Shown: positions 1-8,321, counted from the stretch's first letter. The stretch is DNA of 20,638 nt from GCA-2716065 sp036123135 (GCA_036123135.1 JAZADZ010000123.1:1-20638), one strand, 5' to 3'. The notes: generated by a model from the letters alone, not told the origin. Numbers and translations: made by a program.

Positions 1-509
1 GGTAAAATTGAATCAAAATTTCCTACAATTAGTTCAATGTTTTTTAATCCAAGTTGTTTAAATACTCCCTTTGCAACTTCTGCTGTTTCATCACATCCTT
101 CAATAGTGTAAATTTTATTTTTTTTATTTGCAGTAGAAAGATATGCAGTACAAATTCCAAGAGATGTTCCAAGCTCTACCACAATAGGCTTTAGAGAATA
201 AAAATTAATGAGTCTGAATAAAAGAGCTGACATTTTAGGTTGCTGTAAACTGTTGGTTGCGATTTCAGAAATTTTTCTTTGACCAGAAAAAGTCATGCGT
301 TTACTGCCTGCGCCAAAATCTTTCACATTGATCAATTGATGGGTTTTTTTTAGCTTATTTCTGACGTACTCTATTGCTGAAAAAGAATAATAATTGGTTT
401 GAGGTTCATAAACTTGTTCGATGAAATCAAAAAGAAATGGTGAATGAATTCCGTATTTAGTTTTGGCAGTAAAATAAAACTCAACGTATTTTCTCAAACT
501 AAATAGCAT
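1..509 (-). CDS. Class I SAM-dependent methyltransferase (partial, 3' end outside window)
   Basis: A minus-strand reading frame opens with ATG at 509 and runs without a stop to the left edge, giving 169 residues of an incomplete protein. Residues 111-120 read VELGTSLGIC, matching glycine-rich motif I of Rossmann-fold SAM methyltransferases, and YTIEG at about 134-138 fits the acidic end of strand 2 that contacts the SAM ribose. The N-terminal part (IHSPFLFDFI near 21-30, DFGAGS near 64-69) resembles a Bacteroidota family usually named O-methyltransferase or class I SAM methyltransferase. The substrate cannot be told. The gene diverges from tatC, and a good promoter lies directly before its start. 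The methyltransferase fold is seen in the sequence; the O-methyl specificity is only family naming. Confidence 0.8.
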   Translation of the reverse strand, partial: MLFSLRKYVEFYFTAKTKYGIHSPFLFDFIEQVYEPQTNYYSFSAIEYVRNKLKKTHQLINVKDFGAGSKRMTFSGQRKISEIATNSLQQPKMSALLFRLINFYSLKPIVVELGTSLGICTAYLSTANKKNKIYTIEGCDETAEVAKGVFKQLGLKNIELIVGNFDSIL

Positions 510-513
510 TATT

Positions 514-545
514 CAAATTTAGCATCTTTCATTAGTTTAAAACAA
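514..545 (-). promoter_or_regulatory. Candidate promoter of the methyltransferase gene
   Basis: On the minus strand, TTG (545-543) is followed after 21 bases by TAAATTTG (521-514). This fits the Bacteroidota/Flavobacterium consensus TTG-N17-23-TAnnTTTG. The last base of the -7 element lies only 4 bases before the ATG at 509, so the transcript would start on or next to the start codon and be nearly leaderless. Seen by eye only; no start-site data. Confidence 0.5.
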
Positions 546-558
546 ATAGAATATCTAT

Positions 559-566
559 TAGATTTG
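559..566 (+). promoter_or_regulatory. Candidate -7 element (TAGATTTG) before tatC
   Basis: TAGATTTG matches the TAnnTTTG -7 consensus of Bacteroidota. No exact TTG is present at the expected -33 spacing (TTTA at 536-539 is the nearest), so the match is half a promoter. It ends 8 bases before the tatC ATG, implying a leader of only a few bases. It would drive the long tatC-to-response-regulator operon. Confidence 0.4.
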
Positions 567-574
567 TAGCTCAT

Positions 575-1390
575 ATGGAAAAGAAAAATCCACAAAATGA
601 AATGTCATTCTTGGGACACTTGGAAGAGCTGAGATGGAAACTTATGAAATCAGCCATTGCAATTATTATTGTAGCCTGTGTTTTATTTTACTACACTACA
701 CCTGTCATAGAGCACATTTATCTTGCAATGGCAAAAAGTAATTTCCCAACTTATCAACTATTTTGCAAGCTTACCAACTCAATTGGTCTCAAAGGAAGTA
801 TGTGTGCAAATGACATTCCCATTGACTTACAATCAATTGAGATGACCAAACAATTTTCAACCAACATGTATTTTGCATTAGTTGGAGCAATTGTAATTTC
901 TTTTCCATTCATTTTTTACCAACTATGGAGCTTTCTAAAACCTGGACTTAAAAAAGATGAAATAAAGGCAACAAGAGGAATTGTTTTTTTCTCTTCTATT
1001 TTATTTTTCTTAGGAGTATTATTTGGATACTATGTTATTAGCCCATTGTGCGTGCAATTTTTTGGAGGCTATAAGCTAAGTAGTGAAATTCAAAACAATT
1101 TCACCATAAGCTCTTACATGTCTATGATTACAACTTCTACTTTCTTTAGTGGTTTATTTTTTGAACTTCCCATAGTAATTTATCTTCTTTCAAAACTCGG
1201 TATAGTATCTTCATCGATGCTAAAAAAGTACAGAAAACATGCTCTTGTTGGAATATTATTGCTATCGGCAATCATAACTCCTCCCGATGTCATAAGCCAA
1301 GTTCTAGTTTCTATTCCCATACTCATACTTTATGAAATAGGAATTTATGTTTCTAAAATTGTCGAAAGAAAAAATAATCTATCGAACTAG
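575..1390 (+). CDS. tatC: Sec-independent protein translocase TatC
   Basis: The 271-residue protein is the multi-spanning core of the twin-arginine translocase, which recognises RR signal peptides in the inner membrane. It has the cytoplasmic N-terminal HLEELR motif (15-20), about six membrane segments (roughly 24-44, 100-120, 135-156, 183-205, 222-236, 241-260), FxKPGL at 120-125, FFELP (E197) and TPPD (D238). These match the conserved acidic positions known to matter in E. coli TatC. The first periplasmic loop is long, with C64 and C77, as in other Bacteroidota TatC, possibly a disulphide. No tatA/tatB is in the window. The next gene begins 3 bases after the stop. ATG 575 is chosen; a later ATG at 602 would still keep HLEELR. 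Confidence 0.96.
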   Translation: MEKKNPQNEMSFLGHLEELRWKLMKSAIAIIIVACVLFYYTTPVIEHIYLAMAKSNFPTYQLFCKLTNSIGLKGSMCANDIPIDLQSIEMTKQFSTNMYFALVGAIVISFPFIFYQLWSFLKPGLKKDEIKATRGIVFFSSILFFLGVLFGYYVISPLCVQFFGGYKLSSEIQNNFTISSYMSMITTSTFFSGLFFELPIVIYLLSKLGIVSSSMLKKYRKHALVGILLLSAIITPPDVISQVLVSIPILILYEIGIYVSKIVERKNNLSN

Positions 1391-1393
1391 TCT

Positions 1394-3865
1394 TTGAAAT
1401 TATTCAAACATATTATCGTGTTCATTTGCATTTTGAATTCATTGAATTTAATTGGACAAAAAACCTTGGTTAGCGGATGTGTTTTGGATAGTGTTACTAA
1501 TGAGCCTCTACCATTTGTCAATGTCTTTTTTAAGGGCACAAAAGTAGGAGTTACCACCAACCAAGAAGGAAAATTCTCTATTGAAACTTTTTATGCTACC
1601 GATTCAATTGTAGTTTCATTCATTGGCTATGAAAAAGCTATATTTCCCATTCAAAAAGACCGTGCACAACAATTGACTGTGTATTTAAATGAGTCGTTTA
1701 CCTCTCTTCAGGAAATTACCATAATTTCAAGTGATGTAAATCCTGCGCATGCTATCTTAAAAAATGTATTGAAAAACAAAAAAATCAACAATAGGGAAAA
1801 GCTTGATGCCTACCAATACGAAGTTTACAATAAGATTCAATTTGACATTAATAATTTAACCGACGATTTTAAAAACACCAAAGCATTTAGAAAATTCAAC
1901 TTTATTTTTGACAATGTTGATACGACTGGCGGAAAAGAGTTTCTTCCCCTGTTTGTTACAGAGTCAATTTCGGATTACTATTTCAGAAAATCTCCAAAAA
2001 CTCAAAAAGAAGTAATAAAAGGATCTCATGTTTCTGGAGTAGATAATGAAAGTATTTCTCAGTTTACTGGAGACATGTATCAACAAGTTAATATTTACGA
2101 TAACTATTTGACAATTTTTAGAAAAAACTTTATTAGTCCCATTTCAAACCAATGTCTTTCGTTTTATAAATATTATTTAATCGACAGTCTATTTATGGAC
2201 GGATATTGGTGCTATCAGCTGGATTTTGTTCCAAAAAGAAACGGAGAGCTCACTTTTGAAGGAACGCTATGGGTTCATGATACAACGTATGCAATTAAAA
2301 AAGTAAAAAGTACCATTTCTGAAGATGCTAATGTAAATTTTGTAAACAACTTGCAGGTAACCCAAACGTTCAAACAGGTTGAAAAAGAAGTTTGGATGCT
2401 TACAAAAGATGAGTTATTCATAGACTTTCAATGGACCAAAAAAACATTGGGCTTCTATGGGAGAAAAACAACTTCATACGACAACTTTGTAATCAACTCT
2501 CCTAAAGAAGAACCCTTTTACTCAGGAGCTGAGAATGTTTTTATAAGTGATTCTGCAAACATCAGAAATGATGACTTTTGGAAACAAAATAGGCACGATT
2601 CCCTAACTCAGCAACAACAACAGGTATATAAAATGATTGACACATTAAGAAAACTTCCTGTTATGAGAACCTATGCTGATGTTATATATCTGCTGGCAAC
2701 TGGATACAAAGTTTTTGGCAAATTTGAAGTTGGAGAATATACATCTTTGTACTCCTTCAATGAGGTGGAGGGTCACCGTTTTAGAGGGACTGTTCGAACA
2801 AGTAATGACTTTAGCAATCGCATTGAGTTGTCTGCATTTGGAGCATACGGATTACGTGATAAAAGAGTAAAATATGGCGGCGGCACTCGATTCTTTATAA
2901 CCAAAAAACCTAGAAGATTGGTCCAAATTATTCACAAAAAGGATGTAGAACAAATCGGGATCAGCTCCAATGCGTACAACAATTCAGGGGTTGTATCTTC
3001 ATTACTTAGAAGAAATCCATTCAATAAATTTATATTTAATACTGAAACTCGACTCTCCTACTCAAGAGAATGGTTTCACGGATTTTCAAGCACAATTTTG
3101 CTAAGAAACTCGATTATTGAACCAATCGGTGTAATCAATTTTATCCAAGCAGACAACAATGGTGGAGTTGCCAGTATTGAAAATATAAACACCTCTGAGA
3201 TTACTTTCCAAACACGCTTTGCCTACAACGAGAAATTTATTTCTGGAGAATTTGATAGAGTTAGTTTAGGAACAAAATATCCTGTGATTGAACTTAATTA
3301 TGGATATGGCATCCCAAACCTTATGGAGAGTCAGTACGAATTTCATCGATTCAGAATTTCTTTTAGCCACAAAATTCCCTTAGGAATCTTTGGAAAGATA
3401 AAATATCAATTTTCAGCTGGTAAAATTTTTGGTAACATTCCCTTTCCTTTGCTTGAAGTCCATCCAGGAAACGAGACTTGGTCGTACAATGATCAGGCTT
3501 TCAATATGATGAATATTGGAGAATTTATCAGTAATGAATACGTAACATGGAAAGTGGAAAATCATTTTGATGGGCTCTTTTTAAATAAGCTCCCTATTCT
3601 AAAAAAATTAAAATGGAGGGAAGTAACTACTTTTCAAGGAGTTTGGGGGAGACTTAACAATTCCCAAAATCCAATAGTTAATCTTCCAGAGTTCAGTAGA
3701 TCGTTGGAGAAAATGCCGTATTTAGAATCTTCCTTTGGAATTGAAAACATATTTAAATTTTTAAGGGTTGATGCCATATGGAGACTTTCGTATCTTGGCA
3801 ATGAATTTAAAAATATTAGAGTTGCACCATTTGGAATTAGAGCCAAATTACAATTTGATTTTTGA
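1394..3865 (+). CDS. DUF5686 outer-membrane protein with carboxypeptidase-like regulatory N-domain
   Basis: This 823-residue protein starts with TTG at 1394, 3 bases after tatC, and has a signal peptide (1-21, ending ...LNLIGQ). Residues about 23-107 form a carboxypeptidase-D-regulatory-like beta-sandwich (SGCVLDSVTNEPLPFVNV, then GVTTNQEGKFSI and VSFIGYEKA). The rest is a long beta-rich region of the DUF5686 type ending in aromatic LQFDF, typical of an outer-membrane barrel folded by BAM. The N-terminal sandwich is the same type as that preceding TonB-dependent receptors, but no plug domain is visible. Function is unknown. Its place between tatC and lptB suggests an envelope role. The TTG start is favoured because it begins exactly at the signal peptide and fits the tight coupling. 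Its stop overlaps the lptB start by one base. Confidence 0.88.
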   Translation: MKLFKHIIVFICILNSLNLIGQKTLVSGCVLDSVTNEPLPFVNVFFKGTKVGVTTNQEGKFSIETFYATDSIVVSFIGYEKAIFPIQKDRAQQLTVYLNESFTSLQEITIISSDVNPAHAILKNVLKNKKINNREKLDAYQYEVYNKIQFDINNLTDDFKNTKAFRKFNFIFDNVDTTGGKEFLPLFVTESISDYYFRKSPKTQKEVIKGSHVSGVDNESISQFTGDMYQQVNIYDNYLTIFRKNFISPISNQCLSFYKYYLIDSLFMDGYWCYQLDFVPKRNGELTFEGTLWVHDTTYAIKKVKSTISEDANVNFVNNLQVTQTFKQVEKEVWMLTKDELFIDFQWTKKTLGFYGRKTTSYDNFVINSPKEEPFYSGAENVFISDSANIRNDDFWKQNRHDSLTQQQQQVYKMIDTLRKLPVMRTYADVIYLLATGYKVFGKFEVGEYTSLYSFNEVEGHRFRGTVRTSNDFSNRIELSAFGAYGLRDKRVKYGGGTRFFITKKPRRLVQIIHKKDVEQIGISSNAYNNSGVVSSLLRRNPFNKFIFNTETRLSYSREWFHGFSSTILLRNSIIEPIGVINFIQADNNGGVASIENINTSEITFQTRFAYNEKFISGEFDRVSLGTKYPVIELNYGYGIPNLMESQYEFHRFRISFSHKIPLGIFGKIKYQFSAGKIFGNIPFPLLEVHPGNETWSYNDQAFNMMNIGEFISNEYVTWKVENHFDGLFLNKLPILKKLKWREVTTFQGVWGRLNNSQNPIVNLPEFSRSLEKMPYLESSFGIENIFKFLRVDAIWRLSYLGNEFKNIRVAPFGIRAKLQFDF

Positions 3866-4611
3866 TGCTATTACGAACAGAATCCATCTCAAAAACATAC
3901 AAAAACAGGACGGTTGTCAAAGAAGTCTCTATTGAACTTAAAAAAGGAGAAATTGTAGGTTTATTAGGACCAAATGGCGCTGGTAAAACAACCTCTTTTT
4001 ACATGATGGTTGGTTTAGTTAAGCCAGATCAAGGAAATGTATACCTAGACGACCAGGACATTACCAAAACTCCAATGTACAAACGTTCAAAAATGGGAAT
4101 TGGGTACCTTCCTCAAGAAGTTTCTGTTTTTAGAAAGCTGAGTGTCGAAGACAATATTTTAGCCATATTACAAATGACCACTTTAACCAAACAAGAACAG
4201 TACAATCGCCTGGAGGATTTGATTGAAGAATTTGGTTTAAATCATGTCAGGAAAAATCTTGGGATTAAACTTTCTGGGGGTGAAAAAAGAAGAACAGAAA
4301 TTGCGAGAACCTTGGCAATAAATCCGTCTTTTATTTTACTAGACGAACCTTTTGCGGGAGTGGATCCGATTGCAGTTGAAGATATTCAACGAATAGTTCT
4401 AAAGCTCAAGAAAAAAGGGATTGGTGTTTTAATAACAGATCACAATGTTCAAGAAACTCTTTCAATTGTCGACCGAGCATATTTACTTTTTGAGGGTTCA
4501 ATTCTCAAATCCGGTTCAGCAGAGACTCTATCAAAAGACGAACAAGTAAAAAAAGTATATTTAGGTCAGAATTTTGAACTTCGAAAAAAATCATTTGATT
4601 CTGATGACTAA
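3865..4611 (+). CDS. lptB: LPS export ABC transporter ATP-binding protein LptB
   Basis: This 248-residue ABC ATPase powers LptB2FG, which extracts LPS from the inner membrane. Visible in order are Walker A GPNGAGKTT (35-43), Q-loop YLPQE (Q84), signature LSGGE followed by KRR (136-143), Walker B FILLDEPFAGVDP (156-168, catalytic E161) and H-loop TDHNV (H193). The DEPFAGVDPIAVEDIQ stretch and LSGGEKRRxEIAR are characteristic of LptB rather than other ABC proteins. ATG 3865 shares its A with the TGA of the previous gene (TGATG), a classic coupled start; a TTG one codon upstream is less likely. It overlaps the following gene by 8 bases. The membrane partners LptF/LptG are not in the window. Confidence 0.95.
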   Translation: MLLRTESISKTYKNRTVVKEVSIELKKGEIVGLLGPNGAGKTTSFYMMVGLVKPDQGNVYLDDQDITKTPMYKRSKMGIGYLPQEVSVFRKLSVEDNILAILQMTTLTKQEQYNRLEDLIEEFGLNHVRKNLGIKLSGGEKRRTEIARTLAINPSFILLDEPFAGVDPIAVEDIQRIVLKLKKKGIGVLITDHNVQETLSIVDRAYLLFEGSILKSGSAETLSKDEQVKKVYLGQNFELRKKSFDSDD

Positions 4612-5863
4612 CCCAGTTTTTTTACCGACTACTCTATTTTTTTTTCTACTCACATCCACTATAATTAGTCAACATTCGGACTGTATTGACGCGCTAGTTT
4701 ACGACTCAAATAAAGAGGGTAATATTTCTATTCCAACTGGGTATGGAAAAGAAAAAGAAATTTTTGGACACGATTTATACAACGATTATTTTTTCACTGA
4801 AGAACACAATACACTTTGGATCTACTTATATTTCAGAGATAGCACAGAATTTGAATTTGAACTAACTCCAAAAAAAAATGACGATGATTTTGATTTTATG
4901 TTGTATAAAATTGATCGTCCTAACTTTTGCGAGTACATCATGAAACATCAACCTATACCAATACGATCAAATCTTGCAAGAAAACACCCTAAATCTGGAA
5001 GTATAACTGGAATGAGAGCTCAAAACAATAATGCTCATTCAAAAGCTGGATATGAACCCTATTTTTCTTCAACCCTCAAAGTAAATAAAGGAGAAGAATA
5101 TTATCTCATTATTGACAGCCCTTATGGCTCAGATGCCTATTTTAATTTATTCTCAGAAACCAACTTTATTGACACTGCAATAGTTCCAAAATTTAGTGCT
5201 AAGAAAAGTAGAGTAGTTTCTTCAGTTGCTTTAAAAAAAGAAATTAAATATGCTCCAAAAATAAAGGTTCAATTTCGCTCATCGGATTCTTTACACATCC
5301 CTTTTGAAGGCTTAAAAGTTGAGGGTGTAAGTGAAAAAGATTCACTTACTTTCTATGCTAAAGATTCTATATGTTTTCTTGCAAGCAAGAAAATGCAGAA
5401 ATATATATTTAGGGTTACTGCAAGTGGTTTTGAACCTCAAGATTTTATATTTTACAATTCGCTACTTAAAGATACGTCGTTGACTTTAGAGCTCACAGAA
5501 TTAGAACTTGGGGCTGTATTGAACTTTAAGAACATTAAATTTATTTCAAATAAATCTACAATTATGGAGGAAAGTTTCAACGAAATAATCAAATTGTACT
5601 CTTTTCTAATCGCCAATGAAAAAATTAAAATCGAAGTGGCTGGTCATGTAAATGGAACAGGCAGAAATCGATTTAGTTATCAAAGGCTATCGATGAAAAG
5701 AGCAAAGTCAGTATTTGAAGAATTAATTGAAATGGGGATCAACAAAGACAGACTTAAATACAAGGGTTACGGAAATAGAAAACCACTATTTGTTCATCCT
5801 ATCTCAAATGAGCAAAGTAGTGCAAATAGAAGAGTAGAAATTATTGTAAGAGAATTAAATTGA
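4604..5863 (+). CDS. OmpA-like peptidoglycan-binding-domain protein with a jelly-roll-like N-domain
   Basis: The 419-residue protein starts at ATG 4604, overlapping the end of lptB by 8 bases (ATGACTAA). A 10-codon upstream extension is open but would spoil the signal peptide, which from this ATG is clean (about 1-22, ending TSTIISQ). Residues about 30-185 are a beta-rich domain (DDDFDFMLYKI, GEEYYLIIDSPYG) of a kind seen in Bacteroidota surface proteins; its ligand is unknown. A middle segment (about 210-290) is unassigned. Residues about 303-418 are an OmpA-C domain: GHVNGTG, RLSMKRAKSV, MGINKDRLKYKGYG and ANRRVEI. The usual GHTDN is GHVNG here, so the Asp that contacts diaminopimelate in OmpA is Asn350, while Arg366 is kept. 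It probably acts in the periplasm or outer membrane and may bind peptidoglycan. Confidence 0.85.
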   Translation: MTNPVFLPTTLFFFLLTSTIISQHSDCIDALVYDSNKEGNISIPTGYGKEKEIFGHDLYNDYFFTEEHNTLWIYLYFRDSTEFEFELTPKKNDDDFDFMLYKIDRPNFCEYIMKHQPIPIRSNLARKHPKSGSITGMRAQNNNAHSKAGYEPYFSSTLKVNKGEEYYLIIDSPYGSDAYFNLFSETNFIDTAIVPKFSAKKSRVVSSVALKKEIKYAPKIKVQFRSSDSLHIPFEGLKVEGVSEKDSLTFYAKDSICFLASKKMQKYIFRVTASGFEPQDFIFYNSLLKDTSLTLELTELELGAVLNFKNIKFISNKSTIMEESFNEIIKLYSFLIANEKIKIEVAGHVNGTGRNRFSYQRLSMKRAKSVFEELIEMGINKDRLKYKGYGNRKPLFVHPISNEQSSANRRVEIIVRELN

Positions 5864-6540
5864 GTTTGCTACTACATATCGAAACGGCTACTAAGATTTG
5901 TTCCGTTGCCCTGTCAAAAAATAATCAACTCATTACATCGATTGAAGAAAAAAGTTCAGAAAAGTTCATCCATTCTGAGCGATTAACGATTCTAATCGAT
6001 CGCATAATGAAAGAAGCAAAAATAGATTTAAAAGAACTCAGTGCCATTACAATAAATAAAGGACCTGGCTCATTTACTGGCCTTAGAATTGGGGTTTCTG
6101 TGGCAAAAGGCTTATGCTATTCCTTAAAAAAACCACTTATTGGCATAGACTCCCTTAGTAGCCTATGCAATGGCTTTTTGAACGCTAAACGTAAAATTTC
6201 TGAAAATGATCTCCTTCTTCCAATGATTGATGCTAGAAGAATGGAAGTGTATACAGGCGGTTTTTCTAGTTTAGGTGAGATTATTTTTCCTACAGATGCT
6301 GTTGCAATTGATGATTCTTTTTTTGTCAAATTAAAAAACTATAAAAAAATTCATGTTTTTGGAGATGGTGCAAAAAAAGTAGTAACTGCTTTCACTAACC
6401 AAAAGCTTATTTATCATCCAGAAATATTATGTTCTGCCGAACACCTTATTGATTTGGCTTCACAAAAATATTTGAATGGCAAATTTGAAAACCTAGCCTA
6501 TTTCGAACCTTTTTACTTGAAAGATTTTAAGACACATTAA
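5860..6540 (+). CDS. tsaB: tRNA threonylcarbamoyladenosine biosynthesis protein TsaB
   Basis: The 226-residue protein is a TsaB-type ASKHA-fold partner of TsaD, needed to make t6A37 on ANN-decoding tRNAs. It has the N-terminal LHIETATKICSVAL strand and the family hallmark GPGSFTGLRIG (68-78). It lacks the full metal and ATP site of TsaD, as expected of TsaB, which acts as a scaffold. It starts with TTG 5860 overlapping the preceding TGA (TTGA); a second TTG at 5866 is also possible, and no ATG lies near the conserved N-terminus. The start is therefore likely translationally coupled to the OmpA-like gene. It is a cytoplasmic housekeeping gene inside an otherwise envelope-directed operon. Confidence 0.94.
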   Translation: MSLLLHIETATKICSVALSKNNQLITSIEEKSSEKFIHSERLTILIDRIMKEAKIDLKELSAITINKGPGSFTGLRIGVSVAKGLCYSLKKPLIGIDSLSSLCNGFLNAKRKISENDLLLPMIDARRMEVYTGGFSSLGEIIFPTDAVAIDDSFFVKLKNYKKIHVFGDGAKKVVTAFTNQKLIYHPEILCSAEHLIDLASQKYLNGKFENLAYFEPFYLKDFKTH

Positions 6541-6542
6541 AT

Positions 6543-6564
6543 ATGAAAAATGAAAAATGAAAAA
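6543..6564 (+). repeat. Triple ATGAAAA heptanucleotide repeat at the kinase start
   Basis: ATGAAAA occurs three times in tandem starting at 6543, 6550 and 6557. The three ATGs lie in three different frames. The first two would each encode a five-residue peptide (MKNEK) ending at 6558-6560 and 6565-6567; the third is the kinase start. The first mini-frame's TGA overlaps the kinase ATG as ATGA. Confidence 0.75.
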
Positions 6565-7600
6565 TAAAACACTTTTGTATTGGTTGTTTCAATTTATTGG
6601 TTGGGGATTTATTCTTTTCATTGGATTTATTAACGACTATCAAAAAAGTGATTTTAATTTATTTAGCTCTGGAAAAGATGCACTAATTATTTTATTTTTA
6701 GGAATTGGTTCAACACATCTTTACAGAAATTATATTGTCAAAAAAAAGTGGGTTAATTTAAAAGTTGCTCAAGTTATCCCTAGAATTATCGTGGGTTCAA
6801 TTGTAGTAGGACTTTTTTTACTTGTATGCATGCAAATTATTGCCTTTTTGATGAGCAACATTCCTATTTATAAATTCCTTGAACCTATTCAAAGAATTGA
6901 AAACTTAACAGGACAGTTTATAACTGTTTTCATTTGGTCAGCACTGTACTTTGCATACCATTTTTTTGAAAAATCTAGAAATCAAGAACTCTCAAATTTA
7001 CAGCTTGAGGCAGCAAAACAAAAAGCGGAACTAAGCAACCTAAAAAGTCAGATGAATCCTCATTTTATGTTTAACTCTCTGAACAACATAAGAGCTCTTG
7101 TTGATGAAAACCCATTGGTAGCTAAAAAGTCAATAAATGAGCTTAGCAACTTACTAAGAGCTTCATTTAATTTCAGTAGTTCAAACCTTATTCCGTTAAG
7201 AGAAGAGTTAAAATTGGTAGAAGACTACTTGAGTCTTGAAAAAATTCGTTTTGAAAATCGACTTGAAATTAATTTGAATGTTTCTAAAGAAGCACTCTCA
7301 TTTTTAGTTCCTCCAATGTTAATCCAAACTTTAGTAGAAAACGGGGTTAAACACGGAATAAGCAAAATAAAAAATGGTGGACTAATTGATCTTACTGCCA
7401 AATTAGAAACAGATTTTCTTTTTGTTACCATCGTAAATGATGGTGTTTTTAATCCAAAAAATATTGACCGTACTGGCACAGGAATAGTCAACTCAAAAAA
7501 GAGAATAGAATTGTTGTATTCTACTGAAAGCTCCTTTGAAATTATGAATAAAAACAATAAAGTACATACACAACTAAAACTTAAAAATTTAACTTCTTAG
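6557..7600 (+). CDS. LytS/YehU-type sensor histidine kinase
   Basis: The 347-residue membrane kinase has four predicted membrane segments (about 7-27, 42-60, 76-99, 119-138), a short coiled coil (140-165) and the His_kinase (PF06580) motif QMNPHFMFNSLNNIRALV, with likely phospho-acceptor H169. The ATPase domain has N-box PPMLIQTLVENGVKHG (N262), DxG at 295-297 and GTGI at 307-310. No extracytoplasmic sensor domain is evident, so the signal may be sensed within the membrane or by a partner. The response regulator starts one base after the stop, making a cognate pair. It follows tsaB by 16 bases, and the ATGAAAA triplication covers the start. The signal and targets are unknown. Confidence 0.93.
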   Translation: MKNKTLLYWLFQFIGWGFILFIGFINDYQKSDFNLFSSGKDALIILFLGIGSTHLYRNYIVKKKWVNLKVAQVIPRIIVGSIVVGLFLLVCMQIIAFLMSNIPIYKFLEPIQRIENLTGQFITVFIWSALYFAYHFFEKSRNQELSNLQLEAAKQKAELSNLKSQMNPHFMFNSLNNIRALVDENPLVAKKSINELSNLLRASFNFSSSNLIPLREELKLVEDYLSLEKIRFENRLEINLNVSKEALSFLVPPMLIQTLVENGVKHGISKIKNGGLIDLTAKLETDFLFVTIVNDGVFNPKNIDRTGTGIVNSKKRIELLYSTESSFEIMNKNNKVHTQLKLKNLTS

Positions 7601-7601
7601 C

Positions 7602-8321
7602 ATGAAAGCATTAATTATAGATGACGAAAGATTGGCAAGAAAAGAATTGATTAATCTTTTAAAAAAACATCCTGAAATTGAGGTTGTTGGTGAAGCTGAA
7701 AATGCTGAGGAAGCAAAAGAAAAAATCAATTCACTCCAGCCAGATTTATTGTTTTTAGACGTAGAAATGCCTGAGAAAACTGGATTTGACTTACTCAATG
7801 AAATTGACACATCTGCTCAAGTTGTTTTTGTAACTGCTTTTGAAAATCATGCCTTGTCTGCATTTGATGTCAACGCGTTCGACTACCTTACAAAACCTGT
7901 TCTAACCGAAAGATTATCCGAAACCATTACCCACTTATTGGAAGACAAAAAAGAGCTTCACTCTTTACAATCAAATAAAAAAATACTCTCTTTTGACGAT
8001 CATGTATTTATTAAAGACGGAGAAAAGTGTTGGTTTCTCAAAATGAAAGATATTGTAGTATTTGAAAGTGAAGGAAATTACGTAAGAATTTATTTCAACA
8101 ATAATAAACCATTGATTTTAATGTCATTAAACAACTTGGAAAATAGGTTAAGTGACGATTGTTTTTTTAGAGCAAACAGAAAATTTATTGTCAACCTCAA
8201 CAACATTAAATCTATTGAAAACTGGTTTAATGGTGGATTAAAAATTAGCCTGTCTAACAACATGGAAGTTGAAATTTCTAGAAGACAGGCAGTAAAGTTT
8301 AAAACTCGATTTAGTATTTAA
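7602..8321 (+). CDS. LytTR-family response regulator
   Basis: The 239-residue protein has an N-terminal receiver domain (1-about 118) with acidic pocket D7/D8, phospho-acceptor D53 (LFLDVEMP), T78 and K98 (YLTKP), followed by a LytTR DNA-binding domain (about 138-236: VFESEGNYVRIYF, FFRANRKFIVNLNNIKSIE, ISRRQAVKFK). It is the cognate partner of the LytS-type kinase ending one base upstream. LytTR proteins bind short direct repeats upstream of targets and often regulate envelope or surface functions; no obvious repeat operator was seen nearby. It is the last gene of the tatC operon, and about 110 bases separate it from the next gene. Confidence 0.95.
   Translation: MKALIIDDERLARKELINLLKKHPEIEVVGEAENAEEAKEKINSLQPDLLFLDVEMPEKTGFDLLNEIDTSAQVVFVTAFENHALSAFDVNAFDYLTKPVLTERLSETITHLLEDKKELHSLQSNKKILSFDDHVFIKDGEKCWFLKMKDIVVFESEGNYVRIYFNNNKPLILMSLNNLENRLSDDCFFRANRKFIVNLNNIKSIENWFNGGLKISLSNNMEVEISRRQAVKFKTRFSI

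Noticed and set aside
3634..3846. Antisense open frames across real genes (also near 6117-6329, 7225-7557, 13521-13739, 17333-17659)
   Set aside because: Each lies wholly opposite a well-supported gene and shows no family features or start context.
4574..4603. Upstream ATG extending the OmpA-like protein by 10 residues into lptB
   Set aside because: It puts charged residues before the signal peptide; ATG 4604 overlaps the lptB stop by 8 bases and gives a clean signal peptide.
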